Shown one piece after another: positions 6,615-14,273 of a DNA stretch of 64,000 nucleotides; within the stretch, counting starts at the first letter, position 1; every line of letters begins with the position of its first letter. This DNA is from an uncultured Candidatus Nitrosopumilus sp. GTDB lineage: Archaea; Thermoproteota; Nitrososphaeria; Nitrososphaerales; Nitrosopumilaceae. Location: assembly GCA_905479565.1 (NCBI GenBank), contig CAJQMY010000018.1:1-64000 (forward strand), in the 5' to 3' direction. The notes beneath the pieces are model-generated. The model was given only the letters and a program-made list of their open reading frames with translations, was not told the DNA's origin and made no database searches. A program made the position numbers and the translations under genes.

Positions 6615-7630
6615 ATGAAAGATTATAGTTTTTTTTCCAGCTCAATCGGATTAGGTCATGTAACTCGAGACATTGCAATTGTAAATAATTTTAAAAATGT
6701 TTCAATAAATTTTGTTACCGGAAACAGTGCTGCAAAAATTCTAAAAAAATAGATTATAAAACACAGGATGTTTACAACCCACCTTCGTTCATTATTGAAA
6801 ATGGAACTTTAAAAAATCCAGCAAAGTGGTTGTGGAATTATTATCAATATTATAAAGATTGTAAAAATATTTCAGAAAAATTACTTCAAAAGAATAAACC
6901 AGATTTAGTTATTAGTGATGAAGATTTTGCATCACTAACTGTTGCACATAATGTTAAAATTCCAACAGTGTTAATAACTGATATTTTTGAGACACATTTC
7001 ACTAAAGGTATAACATCATTTATTGAAAAAAAGATGAATAAATCAATGCAAGGAATTATGAAAAAATGTGATGTTGTAATATTTCCAGAAAACGGAGATG
7101 ACTATGACAATATCAAAATGGTAGGCCCCATAGTTAGACAAACAAATTATACAAGAGAAGAAATAAGGGGGGAAAATTCTTTTGAAAAAAAGACCATACT
7201 CATTTCTGTTGGAGGCACAAGTGCAGGATTATTTCTAATTGAAAAAGCATTAGAGAGTATCTTAAAAATTAATCAAGAACTAGACATAGTGTTAGTTTCA
7301 GGGCCAGCAATAAGCAAAAAATATGAAAATGTAAAAAATTTAGGATTTGTAGATAACTTGCATGAATTGATTTTAGCTGCAGATGTAATCATTTCATTGG
7401 CAGGGAAATCAACCATAGATGAAGCTAAAGCATATGGCACTCCGGCAATATTCATACCTATAAAGGGACATTTTGAACAAGAAGACAATGCAAAGAAACT
7501 AGGTTTTGTTTTTGAAGATATAAACAGATTGCATGAATTGATTTTAGAAAAACTAGAAGAAAAACGAATTAGAGTAAACACAGTAGGTGCAAAGATTGCA
7601 GCAGAAATTATTCAAAAATTAACAAAATAA
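6615..7630 (+). CDS. GT28/MurG-like glycosyltransferase, interrupted by a frameshift
   Basis: The protein begins at ATG 6615 (MKDYSFFSSSIGLGHVTRD, a nucleotide-sugar transferase N-terminus) and reads to TAG at 6750. The protein then continues in the -1 frame through 7630 with the GT28 C-terminal domain (VGGTSAGLF, FVDNLHELI, ISLAGKSTIDEAKAYGTPAIFI, then HFEQEDNAKKLG). The break lies in a run of seven A (6743-6749), read CTA AAA AAA TAG. Adding one A restores a continuous protein of about 338 aa. The cause could be a base-call error, a recent mutation, or -1 slippage on A-AAA-AAA. The downstream frame alone (from TTG 6830) would lack the N-terminal domain. Confidence 0.75.
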
Positions 7631-7675
7631 CAATCAAATGCTTAATAGAAGGCAATTTTGATTGGATAAGGTACC

Positions 7676-9091
7676 ATGACTAAGCTAATAGTTGCCAAAT
7701 TTGGTGGCAGTGCACTAGGTCCAAATGGGGAATTTATTCCAAAAATTATTCAAAGAATAGATAAATTGAAAACAGACTCTAAGGTGATTGCAGTTTTTTC
7801 AGCCCCATTAACAATTCACAATGAAAAAAAATGTTCATTGACGGACGTTATTTTGGAGCAGGGTAGAAATGCAGGAAATGGAGAAAAACCATCTTTAGAT
7901 ATCGTAAAATCAACTTATCAGAAAATTCTGGAAAAGGTAGATGAGGACAACAAAGAAAATTGCAAAAAAACAATTGATTATCATCTAGAAAAAACACAGA
8001 GTGCACTAGATGAGGCCTGTAAGAACAAAGAATTTGTAAATGAAATACGCTCTAAAGCATTAGCATTTTCAGGCGAAATTTTGATGTCCCACGTCATGAA
8101 CCATATTCTACGAAGCAACGGCATCAAAGCTGAAGCAGTGAAATTTGATAATTGGCCAATCATCACAGACAAAAATATAGAATTTACAAATTTTCTTACT
8201 ATAGAATCTAGAGAGAAAATGAACAATACCGTAGATCTAATAGAGAATAATGAAGTAGTAACCATAGGGGGATTTATTGGAAAAACAGTGGATAATATCA
8301 CTACAACATTCGAGCGTGGTGGTTCAGATAGAACTGCAGCTGATCTAGGAATATTATTTCATAAAAAATATGAAACAAGTATAGATTTTGAGAAAGATAG
8401 TTCAGTAGTTTCAGCAGATCCAAAAATTGTTAATTCTGATCTAAGAGAAATCATTCAATTATCATACAATGAGGCAAGACTCGCAGGGATGTTTGGAATG
8501 AAAATTTTAGATCCAATTGCAATTAAAGAAATTGTAGAAAATGGCGTGGACATACCAATTACCATTACAAATATGAAATCTCCAGAAAAAATAACTACCA
8601 TTAAGAGAAATTTAGAGGAACAAAAAGGACATCCAATAAAAATAGTCACAGGGAAAGAAAATTGTGCCATTTTCAGAATTGAGACAAGTGCTATTCAGAA
8701 ATTATTAACATCTTTAGAAAAAGATAAGCGGTATAGTGAATTCATCATTCTGTCACCATTCACAAAAGATGGGATTGAATTTTCAAGAATACTGTTTTTA
8801 GACGGAGAATATGTAAAAAGAAATGAAAAATATTTTTTGGCATTTGATTCACTGGCAACTATTACATACAACAGAGGAGTCATCACGTTGATCGGAGATG
8901 AAATGTGGAAAGTTCAGCAAGTAGTATCTAGAACTAGTGCAAAGATTGGTGAGTCTGGACTAAACATATTGAATATGGATGCACAAGAAGAAACATCACG
9001 AATAATTATTGTCATAGAAGATACACAGGACAACATTGCAAAAGCCATCAAAGCAATTCATCAAGAAATTTCTAACATAAATTTTGAATAA
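7676..9091 (+). CDS. lysC: Aspartate kinase
   Basis: This enzyme phosphorylates aspartate to 4-phospho-aspartate, the first step to threonine, methionine and lysine. The N-terminal amino-acid kinase domain has KFGGSA (residues 8-13), a long helical region and ERGGSDRTAADLG near 214-226. The C-terminal 160 residues contain ACT-type regulatory modules (VVSRTSAKIGESGLNIL), so allosteric feedback is likely. It is 471 aa and not fused to homoserine dehydrogenase. It follows the glycosyltransferase by 45 bases. The ATG start has the KLIVAKFGG strand directly behind it. Confidence 0.92.
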   Translation: MTKLIVAKFGGSALGPNGEFIPKIIQRIDKLKTDSKVIAVFSAPLTIHNEKKCSLTDVILEQGRNAGNGEKPSLDIVKSTYQKILEKVDEDNKENCKKTIDYHLEKTQSALDEACKNKEFVNEIRSKALAFSGEILMSHVMNHILRSNGIKAEAVKFDNWPIITDKNIEFTNFLTIESREKMNNTVDLIENNEVVTIGGFIGKTVDNITTTFERGGSDRTAADLGILFHKKYETSIDFEKDSSVVSADPKIVNSDLREIIQLSYNEARLAGMFGMKILDPIAIKEIVENGVDIPITITNMKSPEKITTIKRNLEEQKGHPIKIVTGKENCAIFRIETSAIQKLLTSLEKDKRYSEFIILSPFTKDGIEFSRILFLDGEYVKRNEKYFLAFDSLATITYNRGVITLIGDEMWKVQQVVSRTSAKIGESGLNILNMDAQEETSRIIIVIEDTQDNIAKAIKAIHQEISNINFE

Positions 9092-9098
9092 TGTAAAA

Positions 9099-9190
9099 GT
9101 GGCGTTACGGGCTTCCACCTGTAAACCGCCATCATGGGTTTATTCTTGGACCGTTATCTAGACTTAGTCCGGCGTTACCCAAAACACGCG
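9099..9190 (-). ncRNA. Candidate structured RNA of unknown type
   Basis: This is a GC-rich island in an AT-rich gap between two genes, with no credible reading frame. On the minus strand, TTTTAA at 9206-9201 lies about 24 bases before a GGG at 9180, as in an archaeal promoter. The putative transcript can form three hairpins (GGAC/GUCC, UAAACC/GGUUUA and GUGG/CCAC) and ends before a TTTT run near 9095. GGCGTTAC occurs at both ends. I could not match it to a known RNA family, and the strand is not certain. Confidence 0.4.
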
Positions 9191-9241
9191 ATAATATACC
9201 TTAAAATTTCTAGTATTTAGAGATGATCTATATAGATTCAT

Positions 9242-9448
9242 TCACATACGCTCAGCTACATACCAAAAAAAGATACCAATGCCTAACAAGGCATACCACT
9301 TGAAATTCTTCTTATTCATGAAGATGTTTGCCGAACCCAAATCTTCATCTCTGTATGTCGTTAATCGAATTTTTCTCATTTCAAATGCCTGACCAACCAA
9401 ACCCACTACTAAACACATGATTCCAGCAAAACCCAAAGTCCATTCCAT
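9242..9448 (-). CDS. Small two-helix membrane protein (68 aa)
   Basis: Two hydrophobic segments (residues 4-22 and 50-65) flank a polar loop with several Arg and Lys residues (RKIRLTTYRDEDLGSANIF). I recognise no domain. The compact regular layout and clean ATG start support a real gene. It is separate from its neighbours and would sit in the cytoplasmic membrane. The function is unknown. Confidence 0.65.
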   Translation of the reverse strand: MEWTLGFAGIMCLVVGLVGQAFEMRKIRLTTYRDEDLGSANIFMNKKNFKWYALLGIGIFFWYVAERM

Positions 9449-9544
9449 GGTAAAACTTACGACTAGTCAGATATGTAGCTTGAGATGGTTCAAAATTAGT
9501 GAAAAAAATAATTCTTTAAATTAGCATAGGTTTTTTGCTCTCCT

Positions 9545-10459
9545 ATGAAAGAGATTGGTAAAATTTGGATGAATGGAAAATTAGTACCATTCAAAGATGC
9601 CAAAGTTCACGTTTTAACCCACGCATTACACTATTCGACATCTATTTTTGAAGGAATCAGATGCTATAATACTCCAAACGGATCTGCAATTTTCAGATTA
9701 CCAGAACATGTTGATAGATTTTTCAAATCTGCAAAATTATATTCAATGAAAATGCAATTTTCAAAAAAAATAATTTCAGATGCAATCGTAAAAACAGTTC
9801 AAGCAGGAGGACTCAAAGAGTCATACATTAGACCACTAGCATATTACGGATATGGAATGATGGGATTAACTCCTACTACAAACAAAGTAGATGTTTCAAT
9901 TGCTTGTTGGGAATGGAAGATGGGGGAATCAAAAGCAGGTAAATTTTCTGGAGCAAAATGTAAAGTATCAAGTTGGGTAAAAATAGATTCAAGATCTCAA
10001 CCAATGCAAGCAAAAGCTGCATCAAACTATGCAAATGCCGCACTTGCAAGAATGGAAGCATTAGAAAATGGATATGATGAGGCAATCATGTTAAACTATC
10101 ATGGAAAAGTTGCAGAGGGTAGTGCTGAAAATATTTTCATAATTAAAGATGATATTATTCAAACTCCTCCACTTTCAGCAGGGGGATTAGAGGGAATTAC
10201 TAGAGATAGCATTATTCAAATTATTGAAGAGAATGGTGGCTTTGTAATTGAGCGCGATTTGGAACGAGATGATCTTTACAATGCAGATGAAATTTTCATG
10301 ACAGGTACTGCAGCTGAGGTAAAGTCAGTAACTCAGATAGACAAAGTAAAAATTGGAAATGGAAAGATGGGAAATATTACCAAAGCACTACAAAAATCAT
10401 TTACGGATGTAGTAATTGGTAAAGATGAGAGATTTTTGCCTTGGTTGACATTTATCTAA
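9545..10459 (+). CDS. ilvE: Branched-chain amino acid aminotransferase
   Basis: This enzyme transfers the amino group between glutamate and the 2-oxo acids of Leu, Ile and Val (PLP fold type IV). Diagnostic stretches are SIFEGIRCY (residues 33-41), MQAKAASNYANA near 157-168 with the PLP lysine, ENGYDEAIML, and GKVAEGSAENIFI with the cofactor Glu. GLEGITRD and EIFMTGTAAEV follow. At 304 aa it is full length. The ATG start directly precedes the conserved IGKIWMNGKLVPF strand. The gene is monocistronic by spacing. Confidence 0.95.
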   Translation: MKEIGKIWMNGKLVPFKDAKVHVLTHALHYSTSIFEGIRCYNTPNGSAIFRLPEHVDRFFKSAKLYSMKMQFSKKIISDAIVKTVQAGGLKESYIRPLAYYGYGMMGLTPTTNKVDVSIACWEWKMGESKAGKFSGAKCKVSSWVKIDSRSQPMQAKAASNYANAALARMEALENGYDEAIMLNYHGKVAEGSAENIFIIKDDIIQTPPLSAGGLEGITRDSIIQIIEENGGFVIERDLERDDLYNADEIFMTGTAAEVKSVTQIDKVKIGNGKMGNITKALQKSFTDVVIGKDERFLPWLTFI

Positions 10460-10499
10460 AATCCATGAAGTTTTTTACCTCCAACAAGGATTAGAGATT

Positions 10500-10661
10500 A
10501 TGGATTCATGCACACCTGGAGAAACGCCAGAAATCTGTTGGTTTTGCAGAAAAGGTCGCCATGATGATTGTATGAAAGAGATTCCTACACAGGGAAAATC
10601 TGATGGACCTCATGATTGTACATTTGACACAAAGCTTATTCCTTGTAAATGTCAGCATTAA
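10500..10661 (+). CDS. Small Cys-rich protein (53 aa)
   Basis: This small frame encodes eight Cys: C4, then CWFC at 13-16, C24, C40 and CKC at 49-51, with several His nearby (H21, H38, H53). The pattern suggests zinc binding or a small Fe-S/metal-binding fold. It lies between ilvE and a methyltransferase, both on the same strand, with 40 and 38 bases of spacing. It was probably missed by length cut-offs. I do not recognise a family; the regular cysteine spacing is the main support. Confidence 0.65.
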   Translation: MDSCTPGETPEICWFCRKGRHDDCMKEIPTQGKSDGPHDCTFDTKLIPCKCQH

Positions 10662-10699
10662 ACAACTAATGTCAAATATGGCTTTATTTTAAAAATACT

Positions 10700-11254
10700 A
10701 TGAGCTACAATGAAGAATTTTGGAACAAATATTCAGATGAGAATGAATCAAGATACAATGAAGAATTTGCAAAATTTGTTCGAGATTTAGCTATATCATT
10801 ACGTTGTACAAGTGTTTTAGAGATTGGTTGTGGTACAGGGATTGATTTGAGATTGTTTCCAGATACAATTCAATTTGGAGGAATTGATCTAAATGATCAT
10901 GCATTAGACATTGCAAAAGAAAAAGTACCAAATGGAAATTTTAAAAATGGCAAAATAACCGACCTACCTTTTGAGGATGCATCAATAGATTTTGTTTTTA
11001 CTCATGGATTAATGAACTATCTGGATGACGATACATTAGAAAAAGCGATTGCAGAAACGTTTAGAGTATCTAAAAGATGGATTATGAATTGTGAAAAATT
11101 TGAAGAAACAGAAAAATCCATTGACGAATACCAGAAATCACGTAACATGAAAAATAGATGGTTGAACTATAAAGTAAAATTTGTGAGTAATGTTGATATG
11201 CACGAAGATATTGAGCCTGACAAACCCAGATTTACGCTACTGAAAAAACTGTAA
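10700..11254 (+). CDS. Class I SAM-dependent methyltransferase
   Basis: Motif I VLEIGCGTGIDLRLF (residues 40-54), motif II FGGIDLNDHAL, and DLPFEDASIDFVFTHGLMNYL, the usual post-II/III region of Methyltransf_11 proteins. At 184 aa it is short but includes the whole Rossmann core. The substrate is unknown. The N-terminus (YNEEFWNKYSDENESRYNEE) resembles small-molecule methyltransferases of surface glycan or pseudaminic-acid type clusters, but no such cluster is adjacent. Confidence 0.85.
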   Translation: MSYNEEFWNKYSDENESRYNEEFAKFVRDLAISLRCTSVLEIGCGTGIDLRLFPDTIQFGGIDLNDHALDIAKEKVPNGNFKNGKITDLPFEDASIDFVFTHGLMNYLDDDTLEKAIAETFRVSKRWIMNCEKFEETEKSIDEYQKSRNMKNRWLNYKVKFVSNVDMHEDIEPDKPRFTLLKKL

Positions 11255-11528
11255 TTTTACTTATAACACGGCAAGAATTTTTGATAGAATAATTGTGATG
11301 GTTTGCCGTAAATAGTTTCAGTTTTTTGTAATTTTATTCTACTGAAAAATACTTGCAACGAATCATCATAGTTACAATGTCTAGTTTTGTAAATAAAAAA
11401 ATTGAACTGTTATAATTAGACATTGATACTTTTACAAATGTAATAATAAGAAATCTTTGTTAAAAAAAATTCCCGAGTTTTTTTATAATCAAGCGTGACA
11501 CGGTAAAAAAGTCCAAAATTCAAGAGAG
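11255..11528. other. Intergenic stretch with one inverted repeat
   Basis: There is no gene here. ACGGCAA at 11268-11274 and its reverse complement TTGCCGT at 11303-11309 could pair across a 28-base loop just after the methyltransferase stop and may act in 3'-end formation. The rest is AT-rich without recognisable signal. Confidence 0.4.
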
Positions 11529-11602
11529 CGGGTCTAAAGGGATTCGGACCCTTGACAACCGGATTAAGAGTCCGGTGCGCTACCTGGCTGCGCCATAGAC
11601 CC
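11529..11602 (-). tRNA. tRNA-Lys (anticodon CUU)
   Basis: The acceptor stem GGGUCUA/UAGACCC is complete. The D-arm is GCGC...GCGC, and the anticodon stem CCGGA/UCCGG holds loop CUCUUAA (anticodon CUU, codon AAG). The T-arm is AAGGG-UCCGAAU-CCCUU. The discriminator base is G and CCA is not encoded. No intron is visible. Confidence 0.95.
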
Positions 11603-11661
11603 ACCGAAATTAAAAGGCCTATAGTTGTTATTAATCTTAAGATTTTAAAATAAAAGAAAAA

Positions 11662-12264
11662 TTAGTTTTGTGCTTTAGCTTCAATTTCATTGTATTTTTC
11701 AATGATTGCAGTAAGTGCAGTTGAAACTGGAACATCATTCATCTTTTTCTTTTCGGCTAGAAGTTTTTGGTATGCATCCAATGTAATGTATACTGGAATT
11801 GAACCGTTTCCTTCTAGTAATCCTCTAACATTGTATAGAGCAGTTTCCATTCCTCTCTCAGCAGATTTTGCAAATTTTGCCTTATCCAAAATTGCTCCCA
11901 AAGGACCAAATGGCATGTCATAATCTACTGACATGGTTACTCTTGTAAGATTATTACCTAATGCCTTGAATTCATTGGTAATTTGCCAGCTCTTGAATGG
12001 ACCTTCAATTTGTTTGGCAGTGATTTTCTCATTTCTAATGAATTCAGTTGTTTCACAATCCCACTCTAAACGTTTACCGCTAAAGTCACCGATAATTCTG
12101 AAGGTTGTTCCAACACCCATTCCTTCTTTAATATCCATAGGAATCACGGTCATGCCTACTGCATCATTTTTGATTTGATCAGAAACGTGTTCTGGTCTTG
12201 CAAAGTAGGTGAAAACACTATCCACAGGTGTTCTAATATCGATTGATTTTGTAACGAGGGTCAA
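11662..12264 (-). CDS. SRPBCC (polyketide cyclase/START-like) protein with C-terminal extension
   Basis: Residues 1-150 form an SRPBCC ligand-binding fold: KSIDIRTPVDSVFTYFARPE at the start, GVGTTFRIIGDFSGKRLEW in the middle, and a long closing helix. The last 50 residues (VPVYITLDAYQKLLAEKK, then a helix ending at the C-terminus) are an extra small domain resembling a ribbon-helix-helix type. Such fusions are not usual for this fold. Ligand and role are unknown. It is divergent from the exported protein gene at 12362. Confidence 0.8.
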   Translation of the reverse strand: MTLVTKSIDIRTPVDSVFTYFARPEHVSDQIKNDAVGMTVIPMDIKEGMGVGTTFRIIGDFSGKRLEWDCETTEFIRNEKITAKQIEGPFKSWQITNEFKALGNNLTRVTMSVDYDMPFGPLGAILDKAKFAKSAERGMETALYNVRGLLEGNGSIPVYITLDAYQKLLAEKKKMNDVPVSTALTAIIEKYNEIEAKAQN

Positions 12265-12361
12265 CGATTGAGATTCTTGCCAATAAGGATTTAAAGGTTT
12301 TGAAGATTTTCCTATAAAAATTGATTTACAATATATTCATCGAATTTACATGATATTTTAA

Positions 12362-12883
12362 ATGGCTAAAGAGCGATCAGTTTTCTTGATCTTTATTTTG
12401 ATTTTTTCATCATTTTCAGGAATCAGTTCGGCATATGGGCATTCTATGTTCAATTCTGCTGAGCAATCAATAGGGGGTTACAGAGTTCAAGTGGCCACAG
12501 CACCAGAATTTCCACAAATTGATGAACCCTCACAATTTCTTATCAAAGTGACAAAGGGGTTTGATTATGATGAAGTCAAAGATTTTACTATGGGAATCAG
12601 GGTTTATTACAATGAACAACAGGTAGATGCAATTCCTCCAACATCAGTAAAAGGTTCCCATTGGGATTTTGATTATGTTTGGAAAAATATAGGAAATCAC
12701 ATTGTTAGGGTTGATTTGTACGACATGGACAATGCTGATGAGGTTTTAACATATACATTTAACATGGGAACACAAAGTCCATTTGGATTTTTATTTATTG
12801 GTGCAATTACCACAGGTGCTTTTGTATTTGTAGGGGTAATGTTGTATATTTATTTACCAAAAATATTAAAAAAATCTAAGTAG
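12362..12883 (+). CDS. Exported membrane-anchored protein near oxidase operon
   Basis: A signal peptide (residues 1-26, ending in SAYG), a beta-rich extracytoplasmic domain (VQVATAPEFPQIDEPSQFLI; then DVDLY-like strands), and a C-terminal helix (residues 143-165) with a basic tail. This is the layout of a surface domain held by one helix. It may be YtkA/CopC-like and linked to copper delivery for the oxidase, but no clear copper ligands are seen. Its end overlaps the end of the convergent ctaA gene by 8 bases. Confidence 0.65.
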   Translation: MAKERSVFLIFILIFSSFSGISSAYGHSMFNSAEQSIGGYRVQVATAPEFPQIDEPSQFLIKVTKGFDYDEVKDFTMGIRVYYNEQQVDAIPPTSVKGSHWDFDYVWKNIGNHIVRVDLYDMDNADEVLTYTFNMGTQSPFGFLFIGAITTGAFVFVGVMLYIYLPKILKKSK

Positions 12884-13316
12884 CAGATTTTGGAGATTTT
12901 GTAATTCTAAATGCAAATAACACAGTTAGTAATACCATAGCAAATAACCAAATTCCAATTCCTAAGTGAATTGCAACTAATACTGCGTGAAGTTTTGTGT
13001 CAATTACTAAAGCGCCTAAGGTAATTTGAGTAATTACTAAACCAGTTGCAAGTGAGCTTGTAATTTTAATTTTTAAATCAGAATTCTTGTTAACAAGACT
13101 TGCAACCATAGTTGCAATTACTAATACTCCAGTGGTTGCAGCAGTTGTTCTATGAATCCATTCAACAAGATATTCTTCAGAAGGCATCACTCCATTAGGA
13201 CATAGTGGCCATTCAGGACAAGTTAATCCAAGTCCAGCCGCTGAAATATATCCACCAATAAACATCAATGAATACAAAACAATTAATGTTGTTAATGCAA
13301 GATATTGAATTGCCAA
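12876..13316 (-). CDS. ctaA: Half-size heme A synthase (CtaA/Cox15 family)
   Basis: This enzyme oxidises a methyl group of heme O to make heme A for the terminal oxidase. The protein has four helices, with LGLTCPEWPLCPNG after helix 1 (the conserved Cys pair) and EWIHRTTAAT in helix 2 (catalytic Glu and a heme His); a second His pair lies in LHAVLVAIHLG. Bacterial CtaA has eight helices from two such halves. Four-helix archaeal forms are known and would need to dimerise. It is the last gene of the oxidase operon. Confidence 0.85.
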   Translation of the reverse strand: MAIQYLALTTLIVLYSLMFIGGYISAAGLGLTCPEWPLCPNGVMPSEEYLVEWIHRTTAATTGVLVIATMVASLVNKNSDLKIKITSSLATGLVITQITLGALVIDTKLHAVLVAIHLGIGIWLFAMVLLTVLFAFRITKSPKSAT

Positions 13317-13328
13317 AATTATTCGATT

Positions 13329-14261
13329 CTAATTTACCGTAATGTTACCAATCATCCAAGGATGAACCATGCAATAGTAAGGATATTCACCAGATTCGTC
13401 GAGAGTTACAGAGAATGTGTCGCCTGCCGTAAATATGCTACTATCAAAGATTCCATCAGGAGCTCCCGGTAATCCACTTGTAACTGTGTGAGCTGCAGAA
13501 TCATCATTTGACCAAGTAATTTCTTCACCTGATGAGACTGTAACATGATATGGGATATAGCATTCATACGTAGCATCACATCCAGGAACTCCAGAACCTT
13601 GTGGGAGAGATATTGGACCGTCATATGCTACAGGTTCTGGTGTCATTACTTCTTCCGCTACAGGTTCTGGTACAGCCTCCATTACCTTTTCTTCAATTGA
13701 AGCATTTCCTACAACGATTTTACCCACCATTCCTTGTTCTCTATGACCTGGAACTGTACAAATATAATAATAAACTCCATCTTCGCCTGCAATAAATTCA
13801 GAAGTTCCACTCTCACCTGCTTTTAGAGGATTTGATGCAGTTGCAATTTCACTACCTGGAATAATCCCTCCAAAACCTTCATCATCCGAAGTAACACCAA
13901 AAGAATGGAACGATACACCGGCATTAATTACATCAAAGACAATTTTGTCTCCAACTTCCATATTAATAGTTGGATTGTTATCTGATTCCCCAGGTAATGC
14001 ATTAAATGCCAAAGTCCTAAAGTCAGACGACTCTACAAACGAAAGAGCTGAATTGATAGTAGCACCTGTATGCACGGCTGCTTCACCACGATCATCGCCA
14101 CCTGCCATCATTGCCACAACTGGGGCGGGTTCTGATATCCAATAATCCCACATTCCAAAGAAGATTGCTCCACCAACAATGCAAATACCTAACATGATTA
14201 TCATCATTTTTCCAGTTCTAGCTGGAGTTGTTCGGTAAACTTGGGAATTATCGTGACTCAT
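13329..14261 (-). CDS. Membrane-anchored protein with two cupredoxin domains
   Basis: An N-terminal helix (residues 18-40) anchors two blue copper domains outside the cell. Domain 1 (about 85-190) has CTVPGHREQGM, giving Cys, His and Met ligands. Domain 2 (about 225-310) has AAHTVTSG and CMVHPWM. A Pro/Glu/Val-rich linker joins them. The gene sits between oxidase subunit I and CtaA with spacing of about 12 bases, so it is probably a bound electron donor to the oxidase that replaces cytochrome c; this follows from the context and from the scarcity of c-type cytochromes in thaumarchaea. Confidence 0.85.
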   Translation of the reverse strand: MSHDNSQVYRTTPARTGKMMIIMLGICIVGGAIFFGMWDYWISEPAPVVAMMAGGDDRGEAAVHTGATINSALSFVESSDFRTLAFNALPGESDNNPTINMEVGDKIVFDVINAGVSFHSFGVTSDDEGFGGIIPGSEIATASNPLKAGESGTSEFIAGEDGVYYYICTVPGHREQGMVGKIVVGNASIEEKVMEAVPEPVAEEVMTPEPVAYDGPISLPQGSGVPGCDATYECYIPYHVTVSSGEEITWSNDDSAAHTVTSGLPGAPDGIFDSSIFTAGDTFSVTLDESGEYPYYCMVHPWMIGNITVN

Positions 14262-14273
14262 TTCATATATCTC

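Noticed and set aside
9099-9190. tRNA or riboswitch reading of the GC-rich element
   Set aside because: No acceptor/T-arm pattern fits, and no gene start lies downstream on either strand within a normal leader distance.
11268-11309. 7-bp inverted repeat as an intrinsic terminator
   Set aside because: The loop is 28 bases and no T-run follows directly; archaeal termination depends mainly on T-runs, so it is noted only as a repeat.
11416-11604. 62-aa minus-strand frame over tRNA-Lys
   Set aside because: It reads through the tRNA gene; the tRNA cloverleaf is complete.
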